The notes: generated by a model from the sequence alone, not told the origin. A DNA stretch of 14,626 bases from Eubacteriales Family XIII. Incertae Sedis bacterium (GCA_031278145.1 JAITLA010000002.1:1-14626); one strand, 5' to 3'. Shown: positions 1 to 6,571, counted from the first letter of the stretch. A program made the numbers and translations.

Positions 1-4
1 CAGA

Positions 5-118
5 ACACATGGGGACGGTTCATTTGTGTAACACATACAATGTTGGAATTGCGCGATTTACCGGCACGGGCCACAGTGCCAAACCTGCCCAATACACAAA
101 AGAACCGTCCCCGTGTGT
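5..118. repeat. ggggacggttc inverted-repeat element (REP/Y1-transposase type), no transposase
   Basis: Two 26-base arms, 5-30 and 93-118, are inverted copies of each other with about 24 of 26 positions matching. Each carries the core ggggacggttc (right arm as its complement gaaccgtcccc) flanked by acaca and tttgtgt. The 62 bases between them contain a smaller stem (ggcac at 63-67 with gtgcc at 76-80) and no ORF. A third, broken start of the same motif (acacagggga) lies at 120-129. From memory, this core recurs in many Clostridia and other genomes beside Y1/REP-associated tyrosine transposases, so I read it as a non-autonomous REP-like element. No transposase is in the window, though one could lie to the left. 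The pair could also fold as a hairpin in RNA and act as a terminator for an upstream gene, but no T-tract follows. Confidence 0.7.
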
Positions 119-146
119 CACACAGGGGAATCACGCCGCGACGTAG

Positions 147-163
147 CGGGCGGATGACGCCCG
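147..163 (+). other. hairpin in the fliA leader
   Basis: Perfect 6-base stem cgggcg (147-152) / cgcccg (158-163) with a gatga loop, just upstream of the purine-rich stretch (172-187) that holds the fliA ribosome binding site. The rest of 120-197 shows no recognisable promoter to me. The stem may be incidental in GC-rich DNA. Confidence 0.3.
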
Positions 164-197
164 GTCACGCCGGAGGGAAAGCAGGAGCAATATCACT

Positions 198-977
198 ATG
201 GAGCCGGTCCGCATAGAGGCAGACGACAAATACACAGCGCAGTGGAAGGACTACAAGGAGAGCGGCAGCGTCGAGGCCAGGAATGACATCGTGCTCGCCT
301 ATATGGATCTCGTGAAGCGCGTCGTGCTCCGATTCAAGGGCAGCTACAGCAACTACGGGCAGCTGGACGATATGATCAACCAAGGCATGATCGCGCTGAT
401 CGACGCGGTGGAGAAGTTCGAGCCCGATATGGGCAACAAGTTCGAAACCTTTGCCTCGCTCAAGATCAAGGGCGCGGTCATAGACTTCATGCGGAAGCAG
501 GACTGGATACCGCGCAACCAGCGGAGCATGGTCAAGGAGCTGAACGCGGTCTACGACAGCCTGTACGCGGAGCTTGGGCGCGAGCCGAGCAAGGAGGAGA
601 TCGCCGCGCGGATGGGCATCGACACGGATCGGCTCGAGAAGATCCTGCAGAAGCGGCAGAGCGCGATGATCCTCTCCTACGAGGAGGCCATCAACGAGAA
701 GATGATGACGGCCTTCCCGCTCCTGACGGAGCAGAAGGAGCTCGACGCGCCCGAGGCGGAGATGCTGCGGGACGAGCTGAAGCAACAGCTCATGGACGCC
801 ATCGGGGCCCTCGGCGAGAAGGAGCGCTTGGTGGTTTCGCTCTATTACTACGAAAATCTGAAGCTGCGGGAGATCGCCGATGTCATGCGAATCACGGAAT
901 CAAGGGTTTCGCAGATCCATTCGGCGGCGATCATGAAGCTGCGGCACCGGATAGATCTGTACAACGCGGGTCGCTGA
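198..977 (+). CDS. fliA: Flagellar/motility sigma factor, sigma-28 (FliA/SigD/WhiG family)
   Basis: Alternative sigma factor that directs RNA polymerase to late flagellar, motor and chemotaxis promoters. The 259-residue length is normal for the family. Region 2 spans about residues 28-100, with the conserved run KFETFASLKIKGAVIDFMR. It is followed by DWIPRNQR (102-109), the start of region 3, which is typical of FliA/SigD. Region 4 occupies about 196-252 and ends in a helix-turn-helix (LREIADVMRITESRVSQIHS) that reads the -35 element. The ATG at 198 has aggag at 183-187. It heads the same-strand run; in Bacillota sigD commonly sits at the end of the fla/che operon or next to flgFG. I found no FlgM anti-sigma factor in the window. 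The upstream inverted repeat separates it from whatever lies to the left. Confidence 0.95.
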   Translation: MEPVRIEADDKYTAQWKDYKESGSVEARNDIVLAYMDLVKRVVLRFKGSYSNYGQLDDMINQGMIALIDAVEKFEPDMGNKFETFASLKIKGAVIDFMRKQDWIPRNQRSMVKELNAVYDSLYAELGREPSKEEIAARMGIDTDRLEKILQKRQSAMILSYEEAINEKMMTAFPLLTEQKELDAPEAEMLRDELKQQLMDAIGALGEKERLVVSLYYYENLKLREIADVMRITESRVSQIHSAAIMKLRHRIDLYNAGR

Positions 978-978
978 G

Positions 979-990
979 GTCCGCGCGGAC
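979..990. other. 12-base perfect palindrome between fliA and flgF
   Basis: gtccgcgcggac directly after the fliA stop codon, 20 bases before the aggagg ribosome binding site of the next gene. No T-tract follows, so it is not a convincing terminator. It could be a small operator or an RNA processing stem, or chance in GC-rich sequence. Confidence 0.25.
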
Positions 991-1023
991 ACAAACGGTG
1001 AGAAAGAAAAAGGAGGACATGCC

Positions 1024-1794
1024 ATGGTAAGAGGTTTCTACGAGGCTGCTTCGGGCGTGCTGGCGCAGCAGCGGAATTTCAACGTGATCTCGAACAACAT
1101 CGCGAACGTGACGACCGCGGGCTACAAGGCGGAGGCTCTGATCGGCTCCTCCTTCGCGGAACATCTGGTGGCGCGCGTCGGGGACGGCCAAATTCTGCCG
1201 CGGCGGAACATCGGGCCGGCCACCTTCTTCACGACGAACATCGACGAATACACCGATTTCACGCAGGGCAACATCGAGAACACGGGACGCGATCTGGATC
1301 TGGCCCTCGTCGGGGAAGGCTTCTTCATGATCGACTCGGAGCGCATGGGCGAGGTTCTGACGCGGAACGGGCAGTTCAGCGTCGATGCGGATATGAACCT
1401 CGTGCTGCCGGGCGCGGGCCTCGTGCTCGACGACGGCGGCTCGCCGATCACGCTAGACAGCGCAAGCATCACGGTGGACGAAACCGGCGTCATCCGCTAC
1501 GCGGACGGCGACGGGGAGGAGGTGGCGCGCGTCGGGGTGTACGCCCCGGAGGATACGGGCGCGCTCGAAAACGCGGGCCAAGGCTTCTATCGCAGCGAGG
1601 ATACGCCGGACGCCGCGGCGGCGGGCAGCTACCGCGTCACGCAGTACGCGATTGAGAAGGCCAACGTGAACGCGGCCATGGAGATGAGCCGGGTCATAGC
1701 GGGACAGAACCTGTACAACGCCTGCACGCAGGTGGTGAAGATGTACGATCAGCTGAACGAGGCGCTTGTGACGCAGATCGGCCGCGTGAGCTGA
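1024..1794 (+). CDS. flgF: Flagellar rod/hook-basal body protein, FlgF type (FlhO-like)
   Basis: Structural subunit of the flagellar rod, exported by the flagellar type III apparatus and assembled outside the membrane. The N-terminal rod domain (about residues 3-36) has the family signature NNIANVTTAGYK. The middle contains LDLALVGEGFFMI and RNGQFSVDADMNLVL, the conserved FlgE/F/G core. The C-terminal helix has IEKANVNAAMEMSRVIAGQ and ends in VTQIGRV. I call it FlgF-like because this C-terminus resembles the shorter-signature Bacillota paralogue (B. subtilis FlhO) more than FlgG; the split is a judgement from remembered family patterns. A strong aggagg (1011-1016) precedes the ATG. At 256 residues it is full length. 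It is a paralogue of the gene at 2080, and the two probably form successive rod segments. Confidence 0.88.
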   Translation: MVRGFYEAASGVLAQQRNFNVISNNIANVTTAGYKAEALIGSSFAEHLVARVGDGQILPRRNIGPATFFTTNIDEYTDFTQGNIENTGRDLDLALVGEGFFMIDSERMGEVLTRNGQFSVDADMNLVLPGAGLVLDDGGSPITLDSASITVDETGVIRYADGDGEEVARVGVYAPEDTGALENAGQGFYRSEDTPDAAAAGSYRVTQYAIEKANVNAAMEMSRVIAGQNLYNACTQVVKMYDQLNEALVTQIGRVS

Positions 1795-1865
1795 GGGTGA
1801 CGATTTTTCGCTGCGGCGCCGGTTAGGGCTTCGGCGTACACAGCAAGGCCGCTTGGGTCGGACAA

Positions 1866-2004
1866 GCCGGGGGCCGGGGGTACTCCACTCCGCTCTTCGC
1901 AACGCCGCAGAGGGCGCGGCGTTTGTGCTCGCTGCGGTGGCCGCAAAGAACGCGGCCCTGGAATACCGCAATGACGCTTCGTGGAGTACCCGGCGGCCCC
2001 CGGC
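1866..2004. repeat. Structured spacer element with long inverted-repeat ends
   Basis: The spacer between the two rod genes (1795-2079) holds a near-perfect inverted repeat. Bases 1866-1888 pair with 1981-2004 with one small bulge; both arms include gccgggggcc and tactccac. Inside are two more perfect stems: aacgccgc (1901-1908) with gcggcgtt (1916-1923), and tgcgg (1933-1937) with ccgca (1941-1945). The layout of outer stem plus internal hairpins suits an interspersed MITE-like element or a structured RNA. Open frames on both strands cross it, but they have no recognisable domain or ribosome binding site. No T-tract follows the outer stem, so intrinsic termination is unlikely. Whether it recurs elsewhere in the genome cannot be seen here. 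Confidence 0.55.
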
Positions 2005-2062
2005 AGGGCAAGACCGATCCGGCGGCCGGGCGGTTGACCGCTAACGATTGTTCGAAAAATCG

Positions 2063-2068
2063 AAAGGA
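2063..2068 (+). promoter_or_regulatory. Ribosome binding site that decides the flgG start
   Basis: The sequence aaagga lies 11 bases before the ATG at 2080 but directly abuts the ATG at 2068. The spacing favours 2080, whose product starts MIRGFY, matching MVRGFY of the paralogue at 1024. Confidence 0.55.
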
Positions 2069-2079
2069 TGGTGTGGAGT

Positions 2080-2787
2080 ATGATAAGAGGTTTCTACGCG
2101 GCGCGCTCGGGCGTGCTGGGGCAGCAGCAGAACATGAATACGATTGCAAACAATTTCGCGAACATCGGCACGATGGGCTACAAGCCGCAGCAGGCGGCTT
2201 TTTCGACCCTGCTGTACGCCAAGGTGCACGGCGGCGCGGGCGTCATGCTGGACACGGGCCACGGCTCCCGCGTGGAGCATACGGCCGTCAACTACGCGCA
2301 GGGCGGGCTCGTCACGACGGATGTGCCGACGGACATGGCCGTCATCGGCGATGGCTTCTTTGCCGTGACGGGCGGCGAGGACGGCGAGATCCTCTACACG
2401 CGGGACGGGCAGTTCACGTATTCCGTGGACGGGGACGCGAAGTATCTGGTGGACGCGAACGGCTACTACGTCCTCGACGCGAGCGGCGCGCAGATCCTGC
2501 TGGAGGGCAACGCCGAGATCGCGCCCGAAAGCGTGGGCGTGTTCCGTTTCCCGAACAATCACGGCCTCTCGCTGCTGGGCTCGAACAGGCTGGCCGCCAC
2601 CGAGGTTTCGGGCGAGGCGGTGGCGGTGGAGGAACCGAACGTGAAGGCCGGCTGCCTGGAGCGATCCGGGGTTTCGACCGCTGCGGAGGTGGTCAGGATG
2701 ATAGAGTCGCAGCGCGCTTTCAGCCTCAACACGCGGGTGCTCACGACGATAGACGAAATGGATGATGTCGCCAACCAGATGAGGTAG
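2080..2787 (+). CDS. flgG: Flagellar distal rod/hook-basal body protein, FlgG type (FlhP-like)
   Basis: Second rod subunit, paralogous to the gene at 1024. The N-terminal rod domain has NNFANIGTMGYK. The central core has TDMAVIGDGFFAV and RDGQFTYSVDGDAKYLV. The C-terminal helix VVRMIESQRAFSLNTRVLTTIDEMDDVANQMR fits the FlgG/FlhP pattern (QRA-[FY] followed by T-x-DEM and a terminal N-x-x-R). At 235 residues it is somewhat shorter than classical FlgG (about 260). I chose the ATG at 2080 over the in-frame ATG at 2068, which would add MVWS, because the paralogue starts at the equivalent residue and spacing to aaagga is better. Five bases separate it from fapA, so the two are surely co-transcribed. 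FlgF and FlgG normally act together at the distal rod. Confidence 0.88.
   Translation: MIRGFYAARSGVLGQQQNMNTIANNFANIGTMGYKPQQAAFSTLLYAKVHGGAGVMLDTGHGSRVEHTAVNYAQGGLVTTDVPTDMAVIGDGFFAVTGGEDGEILYTRDGQFTYSVDGDAKYLVDANGYYVLDASGAQILLEGNAEIAPESVGVFRFPNNHGLSLLGSNRLAATEVSGEAVAVEEPNVKAGCLERSGVSTAAEVVRMIESQRAFSLNTRVLTTIDEMDDVANQMR
2781..2784 (+). promoter_or_regulatory. Ribosome binding site of fapA inside the flgG stop region
   Basis: gagg immediately before the flgG TAG codon, 8 bases from the TTG at 2793. It supports the non-ATG start and suggests translational coupling to flgG. Confidence 0.5.
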
Positions 2788-2792
2788 GGCCA

Positions 2793-4178
2793 TTGGGAAA
2801 ATACACGATCAGGATCAAGATCAACGAGGACAACACGGAGGCCTGTGTCATCCTCGGGCAAGCGCCGGACGGCAATCCCGAGCCCTTGACGCAGGATGCG
2901 CTTCTGCGCGCGGCGACGGACGCGCGGATTTCCTTCGGCCTCGACAAGGCCACGCTGCGCGCGCTGGCGTCGAGCCCGCTGCTCGATACGGAGTTTACGA
3001 TTGCGCGGGGCACGCCCGCGACGGACGGAACGGACGGATCCGCGGTCTTTCATGTGAAGCACTCCGACGAATTCAAGCCGGACTACGGCGGCGACGACAC
3101 GGCGCTCGTGGACTACAAGAACGTGGATGTCTTCCAGATTGTCGAGAAGGACCAAATCCTGTGCGAGATCACGCCGCCGACGCAGGGCACGGACGGCACG
3201 AACGTGTTCGGGGGCAACATCCCCGCGCGGCCGGGCCGCGCCGTCCCGAACCCGCGCGGCACGAATACCGAGTGGTCCGAGGACGGCACGAAGCTGATCG
3301 CCGCGACGGCCGGCGTGGTGAGCTTCAACGGAACGGTCATAAACGTCGTGGAGCAGCTGCGCATCGCGGGGGACGTGGACCTTTCCACGGGCAATGTGCG
3401 CTTTGGGGGCGATGTTGTCGTGAAGGGCTCCATCAACGAGAATTTCATCGTCGAATGCGGCGGCAATCTGACCGTGAAGGGAAAAATCGGTAGTGCGGAT
3501 GTGCGCGTGAAAGGGAACTTGATCGTTGCGGAAGGCGTCAACGGAAGTAGGCAGAGAAGCATCACCGTGGGCGGCTTCATGCGCGCGCGCTACATCGAGA
3601 ACGGCACGATCAAGGTCGAGGGCGACCTGTTTGCGGACTATATCATAGACAGCAGCGTGGAGTGTAGGGGCAATATCGCGCTGTCGGGCGCCAAATCGGT
3701 GCTTATGGGCGGCAGGACGGCGGTCTTTGGGGAGCTTTCCGCCAACTACATGGGGAACGAACGCGGCATACGGACGCGGATCGAGTTGTTGGAGCCGCCC
3801 GTGGACGAGGAAGCGCTGGCGCGGCTCGTGGCGGAGCGCGAAGCGCTGCAGGCGGAGATCAAATCAAACGCGGAGAACGTATCGAAGCTGCGCCTGCTCA
3901 TGAGCCAATCGGACAAGCCCGAGATCACCGCACTGCACAAGCAGCTCACGGAACAGCTGCCGGCGCGCAGGGAGAAGCTCCGCCTCCTGGAGGAAGAGCT
4001 TCGCCGCGTGAAGGGGGAGGACATGCCGAGATTCCCCGGCAGGATCGTATGCCGGAGGATCCTGTATTCGGGGGTGGATGTGTTTGCGGGCAGCCTCGCG
4101 CTGCAGCGGGACCACCAAAACCTCGAGCATTGCAAGCTCTGTATGGACAGGGGTGACTGGCTGGTGAATCCGGCCTGA
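2793..4178 (+). CDS. fapA: FapA family protein (DUF342, flagellar assembly protein A)
   Basis: DUF342/FapA family, often found beside flagellar genes in Clostridia and Proteobacteria; its biochemical role is poorly defined. In Vibrio, FapA has been linked to flagellar assembly and to the PTS protein EIIA-Glc. The 461 residues show an N-terminal domain (about 1-180) with GTDGTNVFGGNIPARPG at 132-148. A glycine-rich beta-helix follows (about 181-325), made of short repeats such as GDVVVKGSI, GGNLTVKGKIG, GNLIVAEGV and GDLFADYI. A charged coiled coil occupies about 338-408 (EALARLVAEREALQAEI and onward), and a final strand segment about 415-440. This order is classical for the family. The start is TTG at 2793, with gagg upstream and no nearer in-frame ATG. 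It lies 5 bases after flgG and 33 before the PilZ gene. Confidence 0.88.
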   Translation: MGKYTIRIKINEDNTEACVILGQAPDGNPEPLTQDALLRAATDARISFGLDKATLRALASSPLLDTEFTIARGTPATDGTDGSAVFHVKHSDEFKPDYGGDDTALVDYKNVDVFQIVEKDQILCEITPPTQGTDGTNVFGGNIPARPGRAVPNPRGTNTEWSEDGTKLIAATAGVVSFNGTVINVVEQLRIAGDVDLSTGNVRFGGDVVVKGSINENFIVECGGNLTVKGKIGSADVRVKGNLIVAEGVNGSRQRSITVGGFMRARYIENGTIKVEGDLFADYIIDSSVECRGNIALSGAKSVLMGGRTAVFGELSANYMGNERGIRTRIELLEPPVDEEALARLVAEREALQAEIKSNAENVSKLRLLMSQSDKPEITALHKQLTEQLPARREKLRLLEEELRRVKGEDMPRFPGRIVCRRILYSGVDVFAGSLALQRDHQNLEHCKLCMDRGDWLVNPA

Positions 4179-4211
4179 CAAAGAACGAGATCGGCGGAAA
4201 AAGGGGTACAT

Positions 4212-4898
4212 ATGGCAGCTGCAAAACGAATTGTAAAGGTAGATATTTCGAAGCTCGATGAGGGCTATCACGCTTCCGCCGAGAACGTGACGATAGAGCC
4301 GGAGCGCTTGATCCTGCGCGGCGTCGGCTTCATGGAGATCCCGCATCGGACGCCGGTGGATGTCATCGTCTATTACGAGGACGGCATCCAGTTCCTTCAC
4401 GGCGAGCTTACGCTCTCGTTGCCGAAGCAGATCAACGTGGAGATCCTCTCGGTGGTGAGCGACAAGAAGGAGAGGCGGCGAAGCCTGAAGGTCAGGACCT
4501 CCTTCGACGCGAAGGCCTTCCGCATGTTCTCCGTCGCCGGCAGACGCTCCATGCGCATCGATGTGCCGATCCGCGTGCGCGATCTGTCCGTGGGCGGCAT
4601 AGGCTTTTTTTGCAATCACCCTTTTTTCAGGCGGCAGAAGCTCTTCTTGGATCTGACCTGGTTGAAAAGGGATTTGAAGGTGGAGTTTCAGATTCTCCGC
4701 AAGGAGAAGATAGAGGCGCATATGGTGGACGGCGTCGAGATGTCCAGGATCGGCTTCAAGTTTCGGTACGGCGGGTGCATCCTGCGGATCACGGCCGAAC
4801 AGGAGCGCCTGATCACGGAATACGTGTTCAAGGTCCAGCTCGCGGAGCGCCAAAAGCGGAAGGACGCCGACGCGGATCCGCGCGATGTCAAGCTCTGA
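4212..4898 (+). CDS. PilZ-domain protein, flagellar brake (YcgR/MotI-like) candidate
   Basis: Probable cyclic di-GMP receptor acting on motility. The N-terminal half (about 1-80) resembles the YcgR-N/PilZN-type beta domain preceding PilZ in flagellar brakes. The PilZ domain begins around residue 85 with KERRRSLKVR and continues to DLSVGGIGFF (124-133), the conserved (D/N)xSxxG element that contacts c-di-GMP. Aligned to the usual R-x3-R signature, I read R89-x3-K93 here, a conservative change in the second ligand-binding arginine; an alternative reading places R90 and R95. The C-terminus has a typical EQERLITEYVF helix and a charged tail. The ATG at 4212 has a purine-rich aaaaagggg just upstream. 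It is followed by parA after 10 bases. No diguanylate cyclase or phosphodiesterase is in the window. Confidence 0.82.
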   Translation: MAAAKRIVKVDISKLDEGYHASAENVTIEPERLILRGVGFMEIPHRTPVDVIVYYEDGIQFLHGELTLSLPKQINVEILSVVSDKKERRRSLKVRTSFDAKAFRMFSVAGRRSMRIDVPIRVRDLSVGGIGFFCNHPFFRRQKLFLDLTWLKRDLKVEFQILRKEKIEAHMVDGVEMSRIGFKFRYGGCILRITAEQERLITEYVFKVQLAERQKRKDADADPRDVKL

Positions 4899-4900
4899 GG

Positions 4901-4905
4901 GGAGG
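4901..4905 (+). promoter_or_regulatory. Ribosome binding site that decides the parA start
   Basis: ggagg, within ggggagg at 4899-4905, precedes the ATG at 4909. It rules out the in-frame ATG at 4885, which lies inside the PilZ gene, has no such site and would add residues before the conserved MAKTIVITNQKGG start of ParA proteins. Confidence 0.7.
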
Positions 4906-4908
4906 ATT

Positions 4909-5697
4909 ATGGCCAAGACAATCGTGATCACGAACCAAAAAGGCGGCGTCGGCAAGACGACCACGGCGAGCGCGCTGATTACGGGCCTCGCGAAGAAGGG
5001 CTTCAAGACGCTCGGGATCGATCTCGACCCGCAGGGCAATTTCGGTTTTTGCCTGGGCGCCGATACCGAAACGAGCCCCACGGTCTACGATTTGATGAAG
5101 GGCGCGCGGTCCGCCGCGGATATCGTTCAGAACAAGAACGGCATCGACATCATACCCTCAAACATCCTGCTCTCCGGCGCCGAGCTCGAATTTTCGATGA
5201 TCGGCCGGGAAACGCTGCTGAAGAGGGGCTTGGCCCCCGTGAAGGACGACTACGATTACATCATCATCGATACGCCGCCGGCCTTGAATATCTTGACCGT
5301 CAATGCCTATACCGCGACCGACGCGTTGATCATATTGATGATCCCCGAGATCCTGAGCCTCATGGGCATCTCACAGCTCAGGGAAACGGTGGAACTGGTG
5401 AAGAGCATCTACAATCCGAGGATAGAGGTCCTTGGCATTTTGCTGAACAAATATGATAGGAGGCGGATCCTGACGCGGGACGTCGAGGAGATGGCGGGCG
5501 TCATCGCAAAGGAACTCCACACCAAGGTATTCAAGGCGAAGATTCGAGCCTCCGTGGCCGTGGCGGAGTTTCCCGCGCACGAGAGCGGAAGTCTGTTCGA
5601 TTACGCGCCGAGATGCAACGCGGCCAAGGATTATCTCGTGTTTGTCGACGAGCTGATCGCGGAGAAAGGGATGAAGCTGCATGGCAAGAAGAGATAA
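4909..5697 (+). CDS. Orphan ParA/Soj-type ATPase in a motility locus
   Basis: Deviant Walker-A ATPase of the ParA/MinD superfamily, 262 residues. The Walker A is KGGVGKTTT from residue 11, with the signature lysine K11. Walker A' is GIDLDPQGN (36-44), and Walker B is YIIIDTPP with D121. The DPQGN and KGGVGKTTTA forms are those of ParA/Soj and not of MinD or FlhG. No N-terminal FlhG-type extension and no clear MinD amphipathic tail is visible; the C-terminus is basic (KLHGKKR). No ParB or parS is in the window. ParA relatives in motility loci (ParC, PpfA) position chemoreceptor clusters or other cargo, so a positioning role is more likely here than chromosome partition. The gene overlaps the next one by 17 bases. 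Function in this locus is inferred. Confidence 0.85.
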   Translation: MAKTIVITNQKGGVGKTTTASALITGLAKKGFKTLGIDLDPQGNFGFCLGADTETSPTVYDLMKGARSAADIVQNKNGIDIIPSNILLSGAELEFSMIGRETLLKRGLAPVKDDYDYIIIDTPPALNILTVNAYTATDALIILMIPEILSLMGISQLRETVELVKSIYNPRIEVLGILLNKYDRRRILTRDVEEMAGVIAKELHTKVFKAKIRASVAVAEFPAHESGSLFDYAPRCNAAKDYLVFVDELIAEKGMKLHGKKR

Positions 5698-6556
5698 CAA
5701 GACGGAGCATGTGATGAAACTCATTACAAAGGACGGCGTCGTGTCTGCGGGCGCGCCCGAAAGCGGGACCGGCGGCATCGAATCGGCGGAGGCCACCTTG
5801 CTTTCGGACAGCAGCTCGCTTCTCTATAAGACCAAGCTGAAGATCGAGATCGAGCCGGAGGCGGAGATCAAGGAGCCCGTGCGGCTCAGACAGCCGCGGA
5901 GCCGCTCCGTTTCCCTGTCGCCCCGGGAATCCAAGGAGGATCTCGCGGATTTTGCGGACGCGCCCGGGGACGCCGCTCCCGAAGCCCCTCCGCCGCCCGA
6001 GGCGCCGCCGCATGCGCTTGCCGTGGAGTCGATCCCCGACGGAACGCCGTATGAGAAGCCCGCCGCAAGGCCCGCCGAAGCGCCCGCCGCAAGGCCCATC
6101 GAGGCGCCCGCCGCAAGGCCCGCCGAGGCGCCCGCCGCAAGGCCTCGCCCCGAAACCTCGGTGTACGACGAGGTGAGAGCATTGAGAAAATCCGATATCG
6201 ACCTGCTTCGGGAAGAGGACAAGCGGCGGGAGAAGAAGATTCAGATAGAAAACTCCCTGCTGCACAAGAGCAGGAGCTTGATCAATCTCTCCGAGATATT
6301 GACGAAGGAGCTGCTGCCCTCGGTGATGGAGCGCATGGACGTTTGCACCTGCCCCGTGTGCACGGGGAATGTGCTGGCGCTGGCGCTGAACGCCCTGCCC
6401 ACCAAGTACGTCACCACGGACGAGGGCAAGCAATACACGCAGCTCGAGGTCTACAAGCGGCAGAACGAGCTCGACGTCATGGCCGCGCTGACGAGGGCCT
6501 GCCTGCGCGTGAAGGATTCGCCGCGGCATGAGATTATAGATGATTTGAATGAATGA
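5681..6556 (+). CDS. ComFB-domain protein with long proline/alanine-rich linker
   Basis: The C-terminal part (about residues 200-288) matches the late-competence ComFB family: an NLSEILTKELLPSVMERM helix, then C-x-C-x2-C (C222, C224, C227), VLALALNALPTKYVTT, and an ELDVMAALTRACLRVKDSPRH ending. ComFB proteins, including cyanobacterial CdgR, have been reported as cyclic dinucleotide receptors, so binding here is plausible but unproven. The first about 190 residues are unlike usual short ComFB: a basic N-terminus (MARRDNK), acidic and Ser-rich stretches, then four PAARPxEA-type octapeptides (127-158), and a charged EEDKRREKK helix. This front looks largely disordered. The start at 5681 overlaps parA by 17 bases and has ggagaaaggg at 5661-5670. 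ATG 5714, preceded by acggag, is an alternative that would remove the basic tip. The cheC gene follows after 15 bases. Confidence 0.85.
   Translation: MARRDNKTEHVMKLITKDGVVSAGAPESGTGGIESAEATLLSDSSSLLYKTKLKIEIEPEAEIKEPVRLRQPRSRSVSLSPRESKEDLADFADAPGDAAPEAPPPPEAPPHALAVESIPDGTPYEKPAARPAEAPAARPIEAPAARPAEAPAARPRPETSVYDEVRALRKSDIDLLREEDKRREKKIQIENSLLHKSRSLINLSEILTKELLPSVMERMDVCTCPVCTGNVLALALNALPTKYVTTDEGKQYTQLEVYKRQNELDVMAALTRACLRVKDSPRHEIIDDLNE
6059..6144 (+). repeat. 24-base in-frame tandem repeat (about 3.6 copies)
   Basis: Units at 6059-6082, 6083-6106 and 6107-6130, plus a partial unit at 6131-6144, each start cccgccgcaaggccc. They are in frame within the ComFB-domain gene and encode PAARPAEA, PAARPIEA, PAARPAEA and PAARP. 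Near-identity at the DNA level implies recent slippage expansion, so copy number may vary between strains without breaking the frame. Confidence 0.9.
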
Positions 6557-6557
6557 C

Positions 6558-6563
6558 GGGAGG
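6558..6563 (+). promoter_or_regulatory. Ribosome binding site supporting the TTG start of cheC
   Basis: gggagg, directly after the stop codon of the ComFB gene, lies 8 bases before TTG 6572. No in-frame ATG occurs until well inside the conserved N-terminal region, so TTG is the best start. Confidence 0.7.
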
Positions 6564-6571
6564 ATTGTCAG

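Noticed and set aside
1823..2149. Minus-strand frame across the flgF-flgG spacer
   Set aside because: Cys/Pro/Arg-rich product with no convincing ribosome binding site. Such frames commonly arise over structured interspersed repeats, so I annotate the DNA element instead.
1923..2765. 280-residue + strand frame overlapping flgG
   Set aside because: Runs in another frame through the clear FlgG coding sequence and is Arg/Gly-rich without conserved motifs.
5064..5071. gccgatac inside parA as a sigma-28 -10 element
   Set aside because: No matching TAAA-type -35 element at the right distance, and it lies inside coding sequence.
4909..5697. ParA-like gene as FlhG (flagellar number regulator)
   Set aside because: Motifs are Soj-type (KGGVGKTTTA, DPQGN), there is no FlhG-type N-terminal extension, and no flhF is adjacent. 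FlhG is not fully excluded without a tree.
6059..6144. Tandem 24-base units as a possible CRISPR array
   Set aside because: Units abut with no spacers, are in frame within a gene, and encode a regular octapeptide.
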